Shown: positions 29,524 to 39,893, counted from the stretch's first letter. The stretch: DNA of 64,000 nucleotides from Bacillus salacetis (GCF_003581585.1 NZ_QXIR01000013.1:1-64000); one strand, 5' to 3'. The notes: generated by a model from the sequence alone, not told the origin. Program-made: numbers and translations.

Positions 29524-30111
29524 ATGGGAAACCGGATACTGTTTGACTTTCCAGACTTAATTGAAACGAACCGCCTTTATATTAGACACTGCAAACCAGG
29601 TGACGGATACAAGCTGCATAAGGCTATTAATTCCTCTATTAAAAATCTGTCAAAATGGATGGCTTTAGCTCAAAAAGAGCAGACCGTTGAGGAAATAGAA
29701 GAAGGCATCCGGAAATCGTATGCCGATTTTATATTAAGGAAAGACTTCAGGCTGCATATATACAAGAAAGATGACGGTGAGTTTGCAGGATCGACGGGGT
29801 TTCACCGTATTGATTGGAAGACAGGCAGTTTGGAAATAGGATACTGGGGAGTTTCCTCTCACAGCGGAAATGGCTATATTACGGAAGCAGTTAAGGAACT
29901 GACCCGCTTTGCCTTTGAACATTTGGCGGTTCATAGAGTGGAGATACGCTGCGATGAATTGAACCACGCATCCCGTCGAATCCCCGAACGACTTGGCTAT
30001 ACTCTCGAAGGAACACTCCGCCGGAATTCCCTAAGTGCTGACGGACAGGAGCTCAGAAATACTTGTGTGTATTCAGTACTGGCAGATGAATGGAAATACC
30101 ATCATCATTAA
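29524..30111 (+). CDS. GNAT acetyltransferase, RimJ/RimL type
   Basis: Predicted N-acetyltransferase of the ribosomal-protein serine acetyltransferase group (195 residues). The start region TNRLYIRHCKPGDG, the central LEIGYWGVSSHSGNGYITEAV and the C-terminal ERLGYTLEGTLRRN match the family; the substrate cannot be told. AGGAGGG precedes the ATG. Divergent from spoIIM. Confidence 0.8.
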   Translation: MGNRILFDFPDLIETNRLYIRHCKPGDGYKLHKAINSSIKNLSKWMALAQKEQTVEEIEEGIRKSYADFILRKDFRLHIYKKDDGEFAGSTGFHRIDWKTGSLEIGYWGVSSHSGNGYITEAVKELTRFAFEHLAVHRVEIRCDELNHASRRIPERLGYTLEGTLRRNSLSADGQELRNTCVYSVLADEWKYHHH

Positions 30112-30223
30112 ACGTCAAACTTTGGCTCCCTCTGGTTTCCTGTCCCGAACGGACACCTGCACAGAGGAATATAATGGAATCGATCATTATTACAGGAAAT
30201 CCTGGAACGGAGGGATTAATCAC

Positions 30224-31680
30224 TTGGGAGCGATAAATGGAAAACAGTTTATCAGCAGGCTAGATCAAATAAACCCTGAAATTTGGTTCAATGGAAAAAA
30301 ATCGAGGGCAAGGTCTCTGAGCACCCTGCATTCAAGGGGATCATTGAAACAAAAGCCGCCCTTTATGACATGCAGACCGATCCGGTTCATAGAAATGAAA
30401 TGACATTCACCTCACCAGTTTCAAATGAACCTGTCGGGCTGTCCTTTCTACAGCCGAAGTCGAAAGAAGACCTGCGGAAGCGCCGAAGAATGATGGAAAA
30501 GTGGGCAGGACAAAATTACGGGCTGATGGGCCGAAGCCCGGATTACCTCAATACAGCTATGATGAGCTTCGCTTCTTCCGCCCATATACTGCAAGGGAAG
30601 GAGAATTGTTTCCCTGAACATTTCCAATCGGTGTTTGAAATGGCCAGGGAAGAGGATTTATCTTTCACTCATACATTCATAACACCGCAAGTAAATCGGT
30701 CTCAATGTTACTTTCAAGATGAAACGGAGGAACCGATATCTGCAAGGGTCGTGGATCGAAATGACGACGGCCTGATCATTAAAGGAGCACGCCTTCTCGC
30801 TACACAGGGAGGGATAAGTGATGAAGTACTCGTCTTCAGCGCCCCAAGCAAATTATTATTTGAAAAAGGCGAAGCTTTCGCCTTTTCCATCCCATCCGGC
30901 ACAGCAGGTTTGAAATTCATTTGCAGAGAGTCCTTTGTTGGCGGGGCCTCTGCTTTCGATCACCCGCTCAGCTCCCGGTTTGAAGAAATGGATACAATCC
31001 TTGTTTTTGACAACGTGCTGGTCCCGTGGGAACGAGTCTTCTTTTATGATAACCAAGACGCCTCTAATTCTTTGGTCATACAGAGCTCCTTTCATCACTT
31101 CACTATACATCAAGTACTCATAAGGCAAATTGCTAAGACCGAGTTTATACTGGGGATTGCTGAATCACTTACCGAACTGATCAATGTCAGGGAATACCAG
31201 CATATTCAAGAGAAATTATCAGAAATCATCATCGGCCTGGAGACGATGAAAGCACTTCTGGAGAAGGCAGAAAATGATGCGGAACCGGACGGCTGCGGTA
31301 TTATGCGGCCAAGCATCATTCCTCTTCGGACGGCAAGCAATATATTTCCCAGGATTTACCCGAGGTTCACCGAAATCATTCAATTGATTGGCGCGAGCGG
31401 AATGGTGACGTTGCCTACCGAGGAAGCCTTCCACTCTGAAATCGGAGCAGACCTGGAACAGTACCTGCAAGGAGCCAACCATTCAGCCGCAGAAAAGACC
31501 CGGATCTTCCGTTTAGCATGGGATCTTACGATGAGTTCATTCGGCACCAGGCAAACTCAATACGAAAGATACTTTTTTGGTGACCCCGTCAGGCTTTCCG
31601 GATTGTTATATCATAATTACCCAAAACAAAAGTGCGTCCAAATGGTGAAGGACTTCTTCGAACAAAATAAAGGACAATGA
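30224..31680 (+). pseudogene. HpaB-type flavin-dependent monooxygenase, frameshifted
   Basis: Oxygenase component of the 4-hydroxyphenylacetate 3-monooxygenase family (like B. subtilis YoaI). The first 25 codons, from a TTG at 30224 with GGAGGG 8-9 bases upstream, read LGAINGKQFISRLDQINPEI and lead up to a run of seven A (30295-30301). After it the protein continues in another frame as IEGKVSEHPAFKG to 31680. Restoring one A gives an uninterrupted protein of about 485 residues, the family length. Later motifs: LVFDNVLVPWERVFFYDN and FGTRQTQYERYFFGDP. Either a recent pseudogene, a phase-variable tract or a sequencing error; a short form could start at the TTG at 30283. Confidence 0.82.
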
Positions 31681-31708
31681 CTCAGTTACAGTCATTGTCC
31701 TTTATTTT
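31664..31708. terminator. Bidirectional terminator between HpaB-like gene and endoQ
   Basis: Perfect 19-base arms (31664-31682 and 31690-31708) with a 7-base loop and AAAATAAA/TTTATTTT ends, overlapping the stop codon of the plus-strand gene. Confidence 0.92.
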
Positions 31709-32873
31709 CATTCCTGGCTACTTTCCCATATCTTCCACCTCCACCCGCATTGAACACAAGCTGTCCTGTCCGGGCTTTGTGGATCGTTTCTGCCAGCTGC
31801 TCTTTCGTCACTTCGGCGAGTCTGCCCTTCGGTACATGATGAAGGATATCCATTTCTGTCCCAAAATGATCGAGCAGCTTATCCATGGTTTTTGGTCCGA
31901 GGCCGGGAATGTACTCGAGCGGCACCTGAGGGATGTACGCCGGTCTCAAAGGTGAAGGTATGTCCTCTGCCAGGTCTGCAATCCGGTGCTTCACTCCCCT
32001 GATTTTCCTGCCATGCCCACACTCTTGGCATTTTTCCGCGCTATCCTGCATGATGACACCGCAGCTGGAGCAGGTTGTTTCATAATATTTCCCCAGAAAT
32101 GGATCAAGGCCATAGTTTGCCGCAATCTTTCGCCCCTCCTCATTCTTCAATGCCTTGGCAAATTCTTTGAACGAGGGGGCTTCCATTGTAATTGAATTAT
32201 ATTCACGCGCGATTTTAGCGAGTGAATGAGCATCTGAATTGGTCAGAAAAGTATACTTATGGAGTTCCGGTATACTGTTTGCCATCGCCGTATTGCTGCT
32301 CAACCCCAATTCGACTGCATCAATCTGTTCCGGTGAAAATACTTCACTTAACGAATTCCTTACACCTTTTCCATAAAGGCTTTTAAAAGGGGTGAAGATA
32401 TGGGCAGGTATAAAAAGGCCACCCAAACCCTTCACTTTCAGTTGAAGCTCCCTGCCGTCCGCATAAATCCGCTGTGAGCTGAGATGAATATTTGTCACTT
32501 TGCTGCTCAGCCATCCAGAGAACGATTTCAGCGAAGGCAGATCAGGAAAGTAAGCCAGCACATGTATCGGCCCATTGCAATTTTCATCATTTATCTCCAG
32601 CTCGCTTCCAGGAATCAATACCAGTCCATTTTCATGTTGAAAGCCGCCATCTCGAAGCTCCCTTAATTCTCCCGTGTGAATCAGGGCTTCGATCTCCTGA
32701 ATGACTTCCGGTGAATGGCAGTCTATTACACCGGTCATATGCAGACCTTTCGGGCAGCCTGAATACGTGAGGATATTGGCCAGTGTCAGTGTTTTTGATC
32801 CTGTAATCTTTACTGCCCGCCCGCTGGCAGTCCTTCCGATATGGATATGCATATCTGCAAAATATTCGTTCAC
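31692..32873 (-). CDS. endoQ: Endonuclease Q (EndoQ), PHP-type deaminated-DNA nuclease
   Basis: Family of DNA endonucleases cutting at deaminated bases; B. subtilis carries the homologue YqxK at the same place. The 393 residues show a PHP domain (DMHIHIGR, IDCHSPEV, PGSELEI, TNSDAHSLAK), a four-cysteine zinc finger (CSSCGVIMQDSAEKCQECG) near 270-290 and a helix-hairpin-helix near 335 (YIPGLGPKTMDKLLDHFG). The start overlaps the end of nudF by 4 bases, so both are cotranslated, which places a DNA-repair enzyme with a nucleotide-pool hydrolase. Confidence 0.85.
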   Translation of the reverse strand: MNEYFADMHIHIGRTASGRAVKITGSKTLTLANILTYSGCPKGLHMTGVIDCHSPEVIQEIEALIHTGELRELRDGGFQHENGLVLIPGSELEINDENCNGPIHVLAYFPDLPSLKSFSGWLSSKVTNIHLSSQRIYADGRELQLKVKGLGGLFIPAHIFTPFKSLYGKGVRNSLSEVFSPEQIDAVELGLSSNTAMANSIPELHKYTFLTNSDAHSLAKIAREYNSITMEAPSFKEFAKALKNEEGRKIAANYGLDPFLGKYYETTCSSCGVIMQDSAEKCQECGHGRKIRGVKHRIADLAEDIPSPLRPAYIPQVPLEYIPGLGPKTMDKLLDHFGTEMDILHHVPKGRLAEVTKEQLAETIHKARTGQLVFNAGGGGRYGKVARNENKGQ

Positions 32874-33424
32874 TTTTCTTTCAATCTCTCTTTCAATTGC
32901 AGATATTGAACTGCATAAGCTGTTTTCGCATCGAAAATCCGCTTTTCTTCTATCATCTTTTGTGCTTCTTCAAGGCTGACTTCCAGGAGTTCGACAAATT
33001 CATCTTCGTCGGGAGGACTGGCATTCTCCAATTTATAAATATCTTCAGCAATAAAAAGATGAACCAGTTCATCCGCGAATCCAGGTGAGGTATAGAAAGA
33101 GATGAGCGGCTTCATATCCCTGCACGCGTAACCCGTTTCTTCTTCCAGTTCCCTTTCCGCAGTTTTCGCAGGCTCCTCCCCCTGTTCCAATTTCCCTGCC
33201 GGTATCTCCACTATCGATTGTTCCAAGGCTTTTCGATACTGTTCAACCATTACGATTTTCCCTTCAGGAGTCAGCGCAATAACAGCGACGGCACCAGGAT
33301 GCCTGATGAGTTCACGTTTAGAGGTCTTTCCGTTAGGCAGGCTGACTTCATCGACTTGTAAGTCAATGATTTTCCCCTTATAAATCTTTTCTGAGTTCAG
33401 TGTCTTTTCTTCAAATTTTTTCAT
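32870..33424 (-). CDS. nudF: ADP-ribose pyrophosphatase NudF
   Basis: Nudix hydrolase splitting ADP-ribose to AMP and ribose-5-phosphate. The 184 residues contain the Nudix box GKLEQGEEPAKTAERELEEE with TGY following, and the ADPRase-type proline SFYTSPGFADE downstream of it. Divergent from mciZ/yqkF. Confidence 0.94.
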   Translation of the reverse strand: MKKFEEKTLNSEKIYKGKIIDLQVDEVSLPNGKTSKRELIRHPGAVAVIALTPEGKIVMVEQYRKALEQSIVEIPAGKLEQGEEPAKTAERELEEETGYACRDMKPLISFYTSPGFADELVHLFIAEDIYKLENASPPDEDEFVELLEVSLEEAQKMIEEKRIFDAKTAYAVQYLQLKERLKEK

Positions 33425-33602
33425 ATTTTACACTCCTGTTCTTAATGGTGGCTGTGGTCATTATATCAGAACTCCACCATTTACCCATCCTCCGTGGTTT
33501 CATTCATACTATTTCCTTTTTTGAATATAGATTAACCACAATGTGTCATCTGGTATCCGTTTCAACGTTTCTGGTTCAAAATATATTCCCGGAGGTCCGG
33601 TC

Positions 33603-33740
33603 ATGAAAATCATAGTCCATCCCAAAGGAGTTATACTCCATGGAAAAGCTTGGGAAATAAAAGCCAAACTGAAAGAATACAGCCATAAATATCAATATAT
33701 TCAGGATTGGTCCAAGGCTGCAAGCAATGAGAAACAGTAA
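33603..33740 (+). CDS. mciZ: FtsZ inhibitor peptide MciZ
   Basis: Mother-cell inhibitor of FtsZ that blocks Z-ring formation during sporulation. The 45-residue product carries the B. subtilis MciZ core PKGVILHGKAWEIKAKLKEY and QYIQDW; it is about five residues longer than the B. subtilis peptide (40). GGAGG precedes the ATG. It lies between nudF and yqkF, also its neighbourhood in B. subtilis. Confidence 0.85.
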   Translation: MKIIVHPKGVILHGKAWEIKAKLKEYSHKYQYIQDWSKAASNEKQ

Positions 33741-33742
33741 AT

Positions 33743-33772
33743 TTGGTTTCCCCTGTCATCTTCCGTTACAAT
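33743..33772 (+). promoter_or_regulatory. Candidate sigma-A promoter of yqkF
   Basis: TTGGTT (33743-33748), 18-base spacer, TACAAT (33767-33772), about 35 bases before the yqkF start. Confidence 0.45.
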
Positions 33773-33805
33773 ATCCTTAATTAATATAAAGGAAAGGTCG
33801 GGGAA

Positions 33806-34732
33806 ATGATGGAGAAGAACAGATTGGGAACATCAGACCTGCTTGTCAGCAGAATAGGATTAGGATGCATGTCACTTGGAAAAGACCCTGAAAAAGCCAA
33901 GCCGATCATTGAGGCCGCCCTCGATGAAGGCATCAACTATTTTGATACAGCCGATCTCTATGACTTTGGCGAAAATGAACAAATTGTCGGAAAAGCTTTG
34001 AAGTCTGTAAGGGATAAAGTGATCATTGCCACGAAAGCAGGGAACCGCTGGGATGATGTTGAGGACGGCTGGCGCTGGGACCCTTCCAAAAAATATATTA
34101 AAGAAGCAGCAAAGCGCAGCTTAAAAAGGCTTGGAACGGAATACATCGATTTATTTCAACTTCATGGCGGGACAATTGATGATCCCTTGGACGAAACGAT
34201 CGAAGCATTTGAAGAACTCAGGCAAGAAGGACTCATTCGATTCTATGGAATCTCATCAATCCGCCCGAATGTCATTAAACGTTTTTCTGAGTCTTCCAGT
34301 ATTATTTCTGTAATGATGCAGTACAGTTTGCTGGACAGACGTCCAGAGGAAATTTTCCCTCTGCTCGAAGACAAAGAAATCAGTGTGGTGACAAGAGGTC
34401 CTATTGCAAAAGGATTGCTCAGTGACAGAATGCTTGATAAAGCGTCTTCCAAAATGAAAGAACAAGGATATCTCGATTATTCATACAATGAACTTGAGGA
34501 AGTGCTTGGGAACATACATGAAAAACTGACTGCCGGCAGATCCATGAATGAAATTGCCCTGCAATATATCCTCAGTCACAACGCCGTTTCAGCTGTTGTT
34601 CCAGGTGCTAGTTCTGTTGAACAATTACGCGAAAATGCCCAGGCGGCAAAAGCACCCCCGTTATCCAGCAAAGAAATGGAAGTCTTAAAGAATATTACCA
34701 AGCAGAATATTTATGAACAGCACCGTATATGA
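33806..34732 (+). CDS. yqkF: Aldo/keto reductase YqkF
   Basis: NADPH-dependent oxidoreductase of the AKR superfamily; physiological substrate unknown. The 308 residues carry the catalytic tetrad positions D47 and Y52 (FDTADLYDFGENE), K77 (IIATKAG) and the His of DLFQLHGG, and the cofactor-end motif VVPGASSVEQLREN. A second ATG follows the first directly. Confidence 0.9.
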   Translation: MMEKNRLGTSDLLVSRIGLGCMSLGKDPEKAKPIIEAALDEGINYFDTADLYDFGENEQIVGKALKSVRDKVIIATKAGNRWDDVEDGWRWDPSKKYIKEAAKRSLKRLGTEYIDLFQLHGGTIDDPLDETIEAFEELRQEGLIRFYGISSIRPNVIKRFSESSSIISVMMQYSLLDRRPEEIFPLLEDKEISVVTRGPIAKGLLSDRMLDKASSKMKEQGYLDYSYNELEEVLGNIHEKLTAGRSMNEIALQYILSHNAVSAVVPGASSVEQLRENAQAAKAPPLSSKEMEVLKNITKQNIYEQHRI

Positions 34733-34740
34733 ATCTTTCA

Positions 34741-34771
34741 ATCCATCCCCGGCAATGGGGATGGATTTTTT
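34741..34771 (+). terminator. Terminator after yqkF
   Basis: Arms ATCCATCCCC and GGGGATGGAT with a six-base loop and a run of T. Confidence 0.92.
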
Positions 34772-35480
34772 ACCGGCATGAATAAACCTATTTTCCTATA
34801 CACAATTCCCCATTTAAGGTGAGCCGTACTGTTTACACTTTACGAAATGACCAGGCACTCCGATTCTGCCGCCTTATGGAAATCACCCTCATTTCCAGTC
34901 CTCATGCCTTATTCACTCTGAACTTCATTGATTTTCCATTCAACAAGTAGAACCGGGGTATTCTAAGTCTGCAGATGATTCAAATATCCCTATTTTAAAC
35001 TTCTCTGTCTCTTGCATTCCGATATAATAGACCCATTTAAATTAAAATCGAGGTTAAATACCGGGATTTATCCCTCGTATATTCTTTTGGGAATATTATT
35101 CCGAATGACTAATTATACAATTTAGGAGTTTTTTCTATAAAGGTGTTGCTGCTTCTTCCCCTTCCATCCAACCTCTCATTTTTTCTCTTGTCGATTTACA
35201 TCGTTTAAATACACACTACTAAACTCCCTGTCATTTCTTTACGTTAATCCGTTATATTCCTGGAGTTATAAAAAAAGCCATACCAATGACCTACCAAAAA
35301 TGATGCATGCTGAAACTTCTTATCTATTTTCTGAATATTCAAAACTATTACGACAAATATATACAACATTCGACTTATATTATTGGTTATCGTTGGTTTA
35401 CCATCTACTTTTTACCAGGTGGAATAAGAAGAAAGGAGGATCGGCACCCCCATTACAAACATTATAGGAGGGAAAACTGA
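34772..35480. other. Long gene-free region before the subtilase gene
   Basis: About 700 AT-rich bases without a convincing frame. Small inverted repeats (GGGATTTATCCC near 35067, GGAATATTATTCC near 35091) and a TATAAT near 35024 are present but no full promoter was recognised. Directly before the gene are an AAGGAGG near 35435 and AGGAGGG before the ATG. Likely a long regulatory region or decayed gene. Confidence 0.4.
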
Positions 35481-38400
35481 ATGACAGGAAAAAGAAGAAA
35501 CGTAAAATGGTTGTCCATTGCACTGACCCTGATCATGTTTATTCCATTAATGTTTCCACCGAATGCAGGAGCAGCTGCTTCCACACAACAGGCTGCACAG
35601 AAAGGAAAACCTTCTGTTTCAGTAAAGGATACAGCAAAAGTCAGTCCGCAATCCAAAATCACATCTAAGCTGCAAGACCAATTCAAGAAGGATAAGCACG
35701 TCACATACTTAGTGAAGTTCAAGGAGCAGGCAGACACTAAGTCTGCAGAAAAGAAAGCTGCTGATCAAGCAAAGAAGCAAAAGCTTACTGCTTACAGCAA
35801 AAAATTATTAAAACGGAACCTGGTAGTATCAGAGCTGCGTTCTACTGCCCTTGAAACTCAAGCAGAAGTGAAAAAATACTTAAATAGCCAGAAGAAATCC
35901 GGTTCGGTTAAAGATGTTAAAGGATTCTATGTCGTTAACGGCATGGCTGTTACAAGTACAAAAGAAGTCATGGAAAAAATCGCAAATTTCCCGGAAGTCG
36001 AGAAAATCTTACCAAACGAAACGCGTCAACTCATTCAGCCCGTTAAAGCAGACTCTCCTGCTGCAAGCGTGATGGAGAAAGCTAAACAAGCTGAAAATAA
36101 TCCTGCCGGGATTGAATGGAACATCGACAGGGTCGGTGCACCGGCAGTATGGGACATGGGAATTGACGGAGCAGGAACAGTCGTTGCCTCCATCGACACC
36201 GGAGTGCAGTGGAATCACCCTGCCCTGAAAGAAAAATACAGAGGATTCGATCCTCAAAACCCTGATTCCCCAGATAATGAATTTAACTGGTTCGATGCTA
36301 CTGCCGGCCAGGGAACCCCTTATGACGATGATGGTCACGGAACCCATGTTACCGGAACAATGGTCGGCTCCGAGCCGGATGGAAACAATCAAATCGGGGT
36401 TGCTCCGGGTGCTAAGTGGATCGCTGTCAAAGCATTCACGCCTGACGGTGGAAGTGATGCTGATTTACTTGAAGCAGGGGAGTGGATTCTTGCCCCGAAG
36501 GATGCTGAAGGTAATCCTCATCCTGAAATGGCTCCTGATGTAGTGAACAATTCATGGGGCGGCGGACCTGGCCTTGATGAATGGTACCGTGATATGGTGT
36601 CAGCCTGGAGGGCAGCTGAGATCTTCCCTGAATTTTCAGCCGGAAATACCACCCTCTTTAATCCTGGTGGACCTGGTTCTATCGCCACTCCGGCAAACTA
36701 TCCTGAATCATTTGCAACTGGTGCAACAGATATAAACGACATTCTTGGAAGTTTCTCCCTTCAAGGTCCATCTCCATACCAAGAAGTGAAGCCTGAAATT
36801 TCCGCGCCAGGTGTGAATATCCGTTCTTCAGTTCCAGGAAGCAATTATGAAGGCGGTTGGAATGGAACATCTATGGCCGGCCCCCATGTATCAGCTGTTG
36901 TCGCTTTACTCAAGCAGGCAGATGCAGGGTTGACGGTGGATGAAATTGAAGAAATCTTAACAACAACTGCTATTCCTTTAACAGACGGAACTTTCCCGGA
37001 AACACCAAACAACGGCTACGGCCACGGTCTGGTCAATGCATTTGACGCCGTTTCCTCAGTGATGAGCGGCCTTGGGAAAGTGAAAGGGCAAGTATCAAAA
37101 GAAGGCGATGATACTGAAGCGCCTGCTATCACTCATGAAGCACCAGCTGAATCATTCAAAGAAATGAGTCTTTCATTGCAGGCAGAAGCCAGCGATAATG
37201 TAAGTGTTACAAGCGTAACCCTTCACTATCAAAATGCTGATGGCGAATGGGTTCCTGTCGAAGCAGCAAAAACCTCGGGTGACTTCAAGTCCGGTATCTA
37301 CGAAGCCGTCATTCCTGGTGAGGCTCTGACCGGTGACAGTGTCACTTATAAATGGAGCGCTCTTGATTTCGGCGGAAATAATGTTGAGACTGATGAATAT
37401 TCTGTTGCACTCCTTCCAGGGATTTCAACAGGATATGAGCAGGATTTCGAATCCAGTCCGGCTGGCTGGACTTCTTATGGGGAAGCAGACAGCTGGGAAT
37501 GGGGAGTTCCTGTAAATGGTCCCGGCAGTGCTGCATCTGGTGAAAAGGTATATGCAACCAGCCTTGCTGGAAATTACGCCAGCAACGCGAATATGTCTTT
37601 ACAAATGCCTCCTGTGGACCTGCCTGAAGGAAACAGCTTCCTTCAATTCAAGCAGTGGCATGAACTTGAACGCAACTATGACTATGGACACGTTTTCATC
37701 TCCACAGATGGTGAAAACTGGACTCAAGTCCTGCGTGTGAACGGAAATACAGACGGCTGGATTGACGGAGAAGTTGATTTAAGTGAATATGCCGGCCAGC
37801 GGGTATATATTGCTTTCAATGTAACGACAGATGGAAGTGTTGTGAAACAAGGCTGGTATTTGGATGATGTGAAACTGAGTGCTGAATCCATCCTCCCTGC
37901 CAAGAAAAAACAACTTGGACTTAAATCAAAAGATGACACATCTGCTTCTGTTTCCAAAAAACCTAGTGTCAATCCAAGCAAGATCAAGCCAGCCAAAAAT
38001 ATTAAAAAGGAATCAGCTGACCAGAACGGAACCCCTGCGCCAGTTCTGCTGCCTTTGCAAGCAGAAGTAAGTGTCCTTGAGACCGGACGGTCAGTATATA
38101 CCAATCCAGCTGATGGATCCTATGAAATGACTCATGCTGCCGGCGAATTCACATTGCAAGCTTCCACATACGGCTACAGATCACAGACTCAGAGTGTGGA
38201 AATTGAAGAAGACGGCACTTCAATTTCCAACTTCACACTTGAAGAAATTCCTAGAGGAAACGTGACTGGCACTGTAACAAATCAAGTCACCGGTGAACCG
38301 GTTGAAGGGGCTTCAGCATTCCTGCTTGAAGATGCAGCAGTGGAGCCTGTCGAAACAAATGAAAATGGCGAGTTCGACTTAGAGGCGTACGAAGGTGAAT

Positions 38401-39839
38401 ATACACTAAAAGTTGTTGCACCTTATTTCTACAGCCAGGAAGTAAACATCACGATTGAAGGCGGGGAAGTCACCACTGCGGATATCGCCTTGGAACCTTT
38501 CATCGGATACCCTGGTGAAATCGGCTATGATGATGGTACGGCAGAAAATGCCCGCGCCTTCTATGATGCAGGAAATGGCTGGGCGGTCAAGATGTCTCTT
38601 GAAGAAGGAAATGATACAGCTTTAGTAACAGGCGGGTTATTCCGATTCTGGGATACTGAATGGCCTGTACCAGGCGGAACTGAATTCCAAGTGGCCGTTT
38701 ATGATGCATCCGGTACTGACGGCGCACCCGGAAAGAAACTTGCCGGTCCTTTTGATGGCACAGCATTACGTAATGGTGAATGGACACATGTAGACTTGAG
38801 CGAGCATGGTATCATGGTCGAGGGGGATTTCTACATGGTGTACATCCAATCTCAACCAAATCCTAATACACCAGGACTTGGAACGGATGAAGACGGCGAA
38901 TACGCAGCAAGAAGCTGGCAGCTGGTTGGAGGAGCGTGGTCACCTGCTCCTGAAGAGGAAGGTAACTATATGATCCGCGCAACGGTGAATTATGAAGTTA
39001 CCGCTCCGGTGATTACGTCGCCTAAGGATAATTCTTTCACTAATAATGAAACTGTTACAGTTGAAGGAACATCCGCCCCATCCACAACCGTTCACTTGTT
39101 CAATGGGGATGAGGAAGTTGCTGAAACTGAAACTGAGGAAAATGGTACTTTCTCCGCTGACGTTGCTTTACAGGCAGGCGAAAATACGCTTACTGCAAAG
39201 GCAGCGACAGAGCAAGGCATGACAGGTCCTTCCGAGCCGGTCACAATCACTCTTGACCAGGATAAACCTGAATTGGAAATCACCTCTCCTGAGGAAGGAT
39301 CGAAAACCAATCGTGAGGCGATTACAGTAGAAGGAAACATTACTGATCAGAACCTTGCCTGGGTTAAAGTAAATGGTGAGAAAGCTTCTGTCAAAGATGG
39401 AAAGTTCACCCACAGGCTGCTTTTGGATGAAGGAGAAAACGTCATTCAGGTTGTCGCTAAAGACAAGGCTGGAAACAAAAAGAAACAAAGAGTTACAGTC
39501 CATGCAAAGTTTGGCGACATCGCGATTGACAACCTTCTTCCTGCAGAGGATAAGGAACTGAAAAAAGGTGAATCTGTAAAAATTGAATTCGACAGTGAGC
39601 CAGGTCTTGATGCGGCATTCGTGATCCATATGCCGCTGACGAATGCGAAAGCATCTGTCTCCAATGCGACCGAGCTTCCGATGATGGAAACTTCAGATGG
39701 ACATTATGTCGGATACTATACTGCGACTTCAAATGTGAAGGCCCCGGGAGCAGTGGTTGAAGTGAAAATCTCGGATGAGTTTGGCAATGTGACAACCAAG
39801 CGCGCAGATGGCAAATTGTATATTAACTCCAAAAGATAA
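35481..39839 (+). CDS. bpr: Bacillopeptidase F-like secreted subtilisin (S8 family)
   Basis: Very large extracellular serine protease, 1452 residues (B. subtilis Bpr about 1433). Order: signal peptide (1-32), propeptide/inhibitor domain (about 70-180), S8 catalytic domain (about 215-520) with the triad D239 (ASIDTG), H286 (GHGTHV) and S464 (GTSMAGPH), then a MAM/immune-inhibitor-A-like segment (about 655-800), a lysine-rich linker, two carboxypeptidase-regulatory-like beta domains (about 855-1010), a further beta domain with DDGTAENARAFYDAG, and Ig-like repeats to the end (about 1175 on). No LPxTG or SLH anchor is seen. Single gene with its own terminator. Confidence 0.92.
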   Translation: MTGKRRNVKWLSIALTLIMFIPLMFPPNAGAAASTQQAAQKGKPSVSVKDTAKVSPQSKITSKLQDQFKKDKHVTYLVKFKEQADTKSAEKKAADQAKKQKLTAYSKKLLKRNLVVSELRSTALETQAEVKKYLNSQKKSGSVKDVKGFYVVNGMAVTSTKEVMEKIANFPEVEKILPNETRQLIQPVKADSPAASVMEKAKQAENNPAGIEWNIDRVGAPAVWDMGIDGAGTVVASIDTGVQWNHPALKEKYRGFDPQNPDSPDNEFNWFDATAGQGTPYDDDGHGTHVTGTMVGSEPDGNNQIGVAPGAKWIAVKAFTPDGGSDADLLEAGEWILAPKDAEGNPHPEMAPDVVNNSWGGGPGLDEWYRDMVSAWRAAEIFPEFSAGNTTLFNPGGPGSIATPANYPESFATGATDINDILGSFSLQGPSPYQEVKPEISAPGVNIRSSVPGSNYEGGWNGTSMAGPHVSAVVALLKQADAGLTVDEIEEILTTTAIPLTDGTFPETPNNGYGHGLVNAFDAVSSVMSGLGKVKGQVSKEGDDTEAPAITHEAPAESFKEMSLSLQAEASDNVSVTSVTLHYQNADGEWVPVEAAKTSGDFKSGIYEAVIPGEALTGDSVTYKWSALDFGGNNVETDEYSVALLPGISTGYEQDFESSPAGWTSYGEADSWEWGVPVNGPGSAASGEKVYATSLAGNYASNANMSLQMPPVDLPEGNSFLQFKQWHELERNYDYGHVFISTDGENWTQVLRVNGNTDGWIDGEVDLSEYAGQRVYIAFNVTTDGSVVKQGWYLDDVKLSAESILPAKKKQLGLKSKDDTSASVSKKPSVNPSKIKPAKNIKKESADQNGTPAPVLLPLQAEVSVLETGRSVYTNPADGSYEMTHAAGEFTLQASTYGYRSQTQSVEIEEDGTSISNFTLEEIPRGNVTGTVTNQVTGEPVEGASAFLLEDAAVEPVETNENGEFDLEAYEGEYTLKVVAPYFYSQEVNITIEGGEVTTADIALEPFIGYPGEIGYDDGTAENARAFYDAGNGWAVKMSLEEGNDTALVTGGLFRFWDTEWPVPGGTEFQVAVYDASGTDGAPGKKLAGPFDGTALRNGEWTHVDLSEHGIMVEGDFYMVYIQSQPNPNTPGLGTDEDGEYAARSWQLVGGAWSPAPEEEGNYMIRATVNYEVTAPVITSPKDNSFTNNETVTVEGTSAPSTTVHLFNGDEEVAETETEENGTFSADVALQAGENTLTAKAATEQGMTGPSEPVTITLDQDKPELEITSPEEGSKTNREAITVEGNITDQNLAWVKVNGEKASVKDGKFTHRLLLDEGENVIQVVAKDKAGNKKKQRVTVHAKFGDIAIDNLLPAEDKELKKGESVKIEFDSEPGLDAAFVIHMPLTNAKASVSNATELPMMETSDGHYVGYYTATSNVKAPGAVVEVKISDEFGNVTTKRADGKLYINSKR

Positions 39840-39850
39840 GTTGTAAAGGA

Positions 39851-39884
39851 AGAAGAGTCGGCGAATGCCGACTCTTCTTTTTTT
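39851..39884 (+). terminator. Terminator after bpr
   Basis: Twelve-base arms AGAAGAGTCGGC and GCCGACTCTTCT, tetraloop GAAT, then a T run. Confidence 0.93.
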
Positions 39885-39893
39885 GTCATTCTG

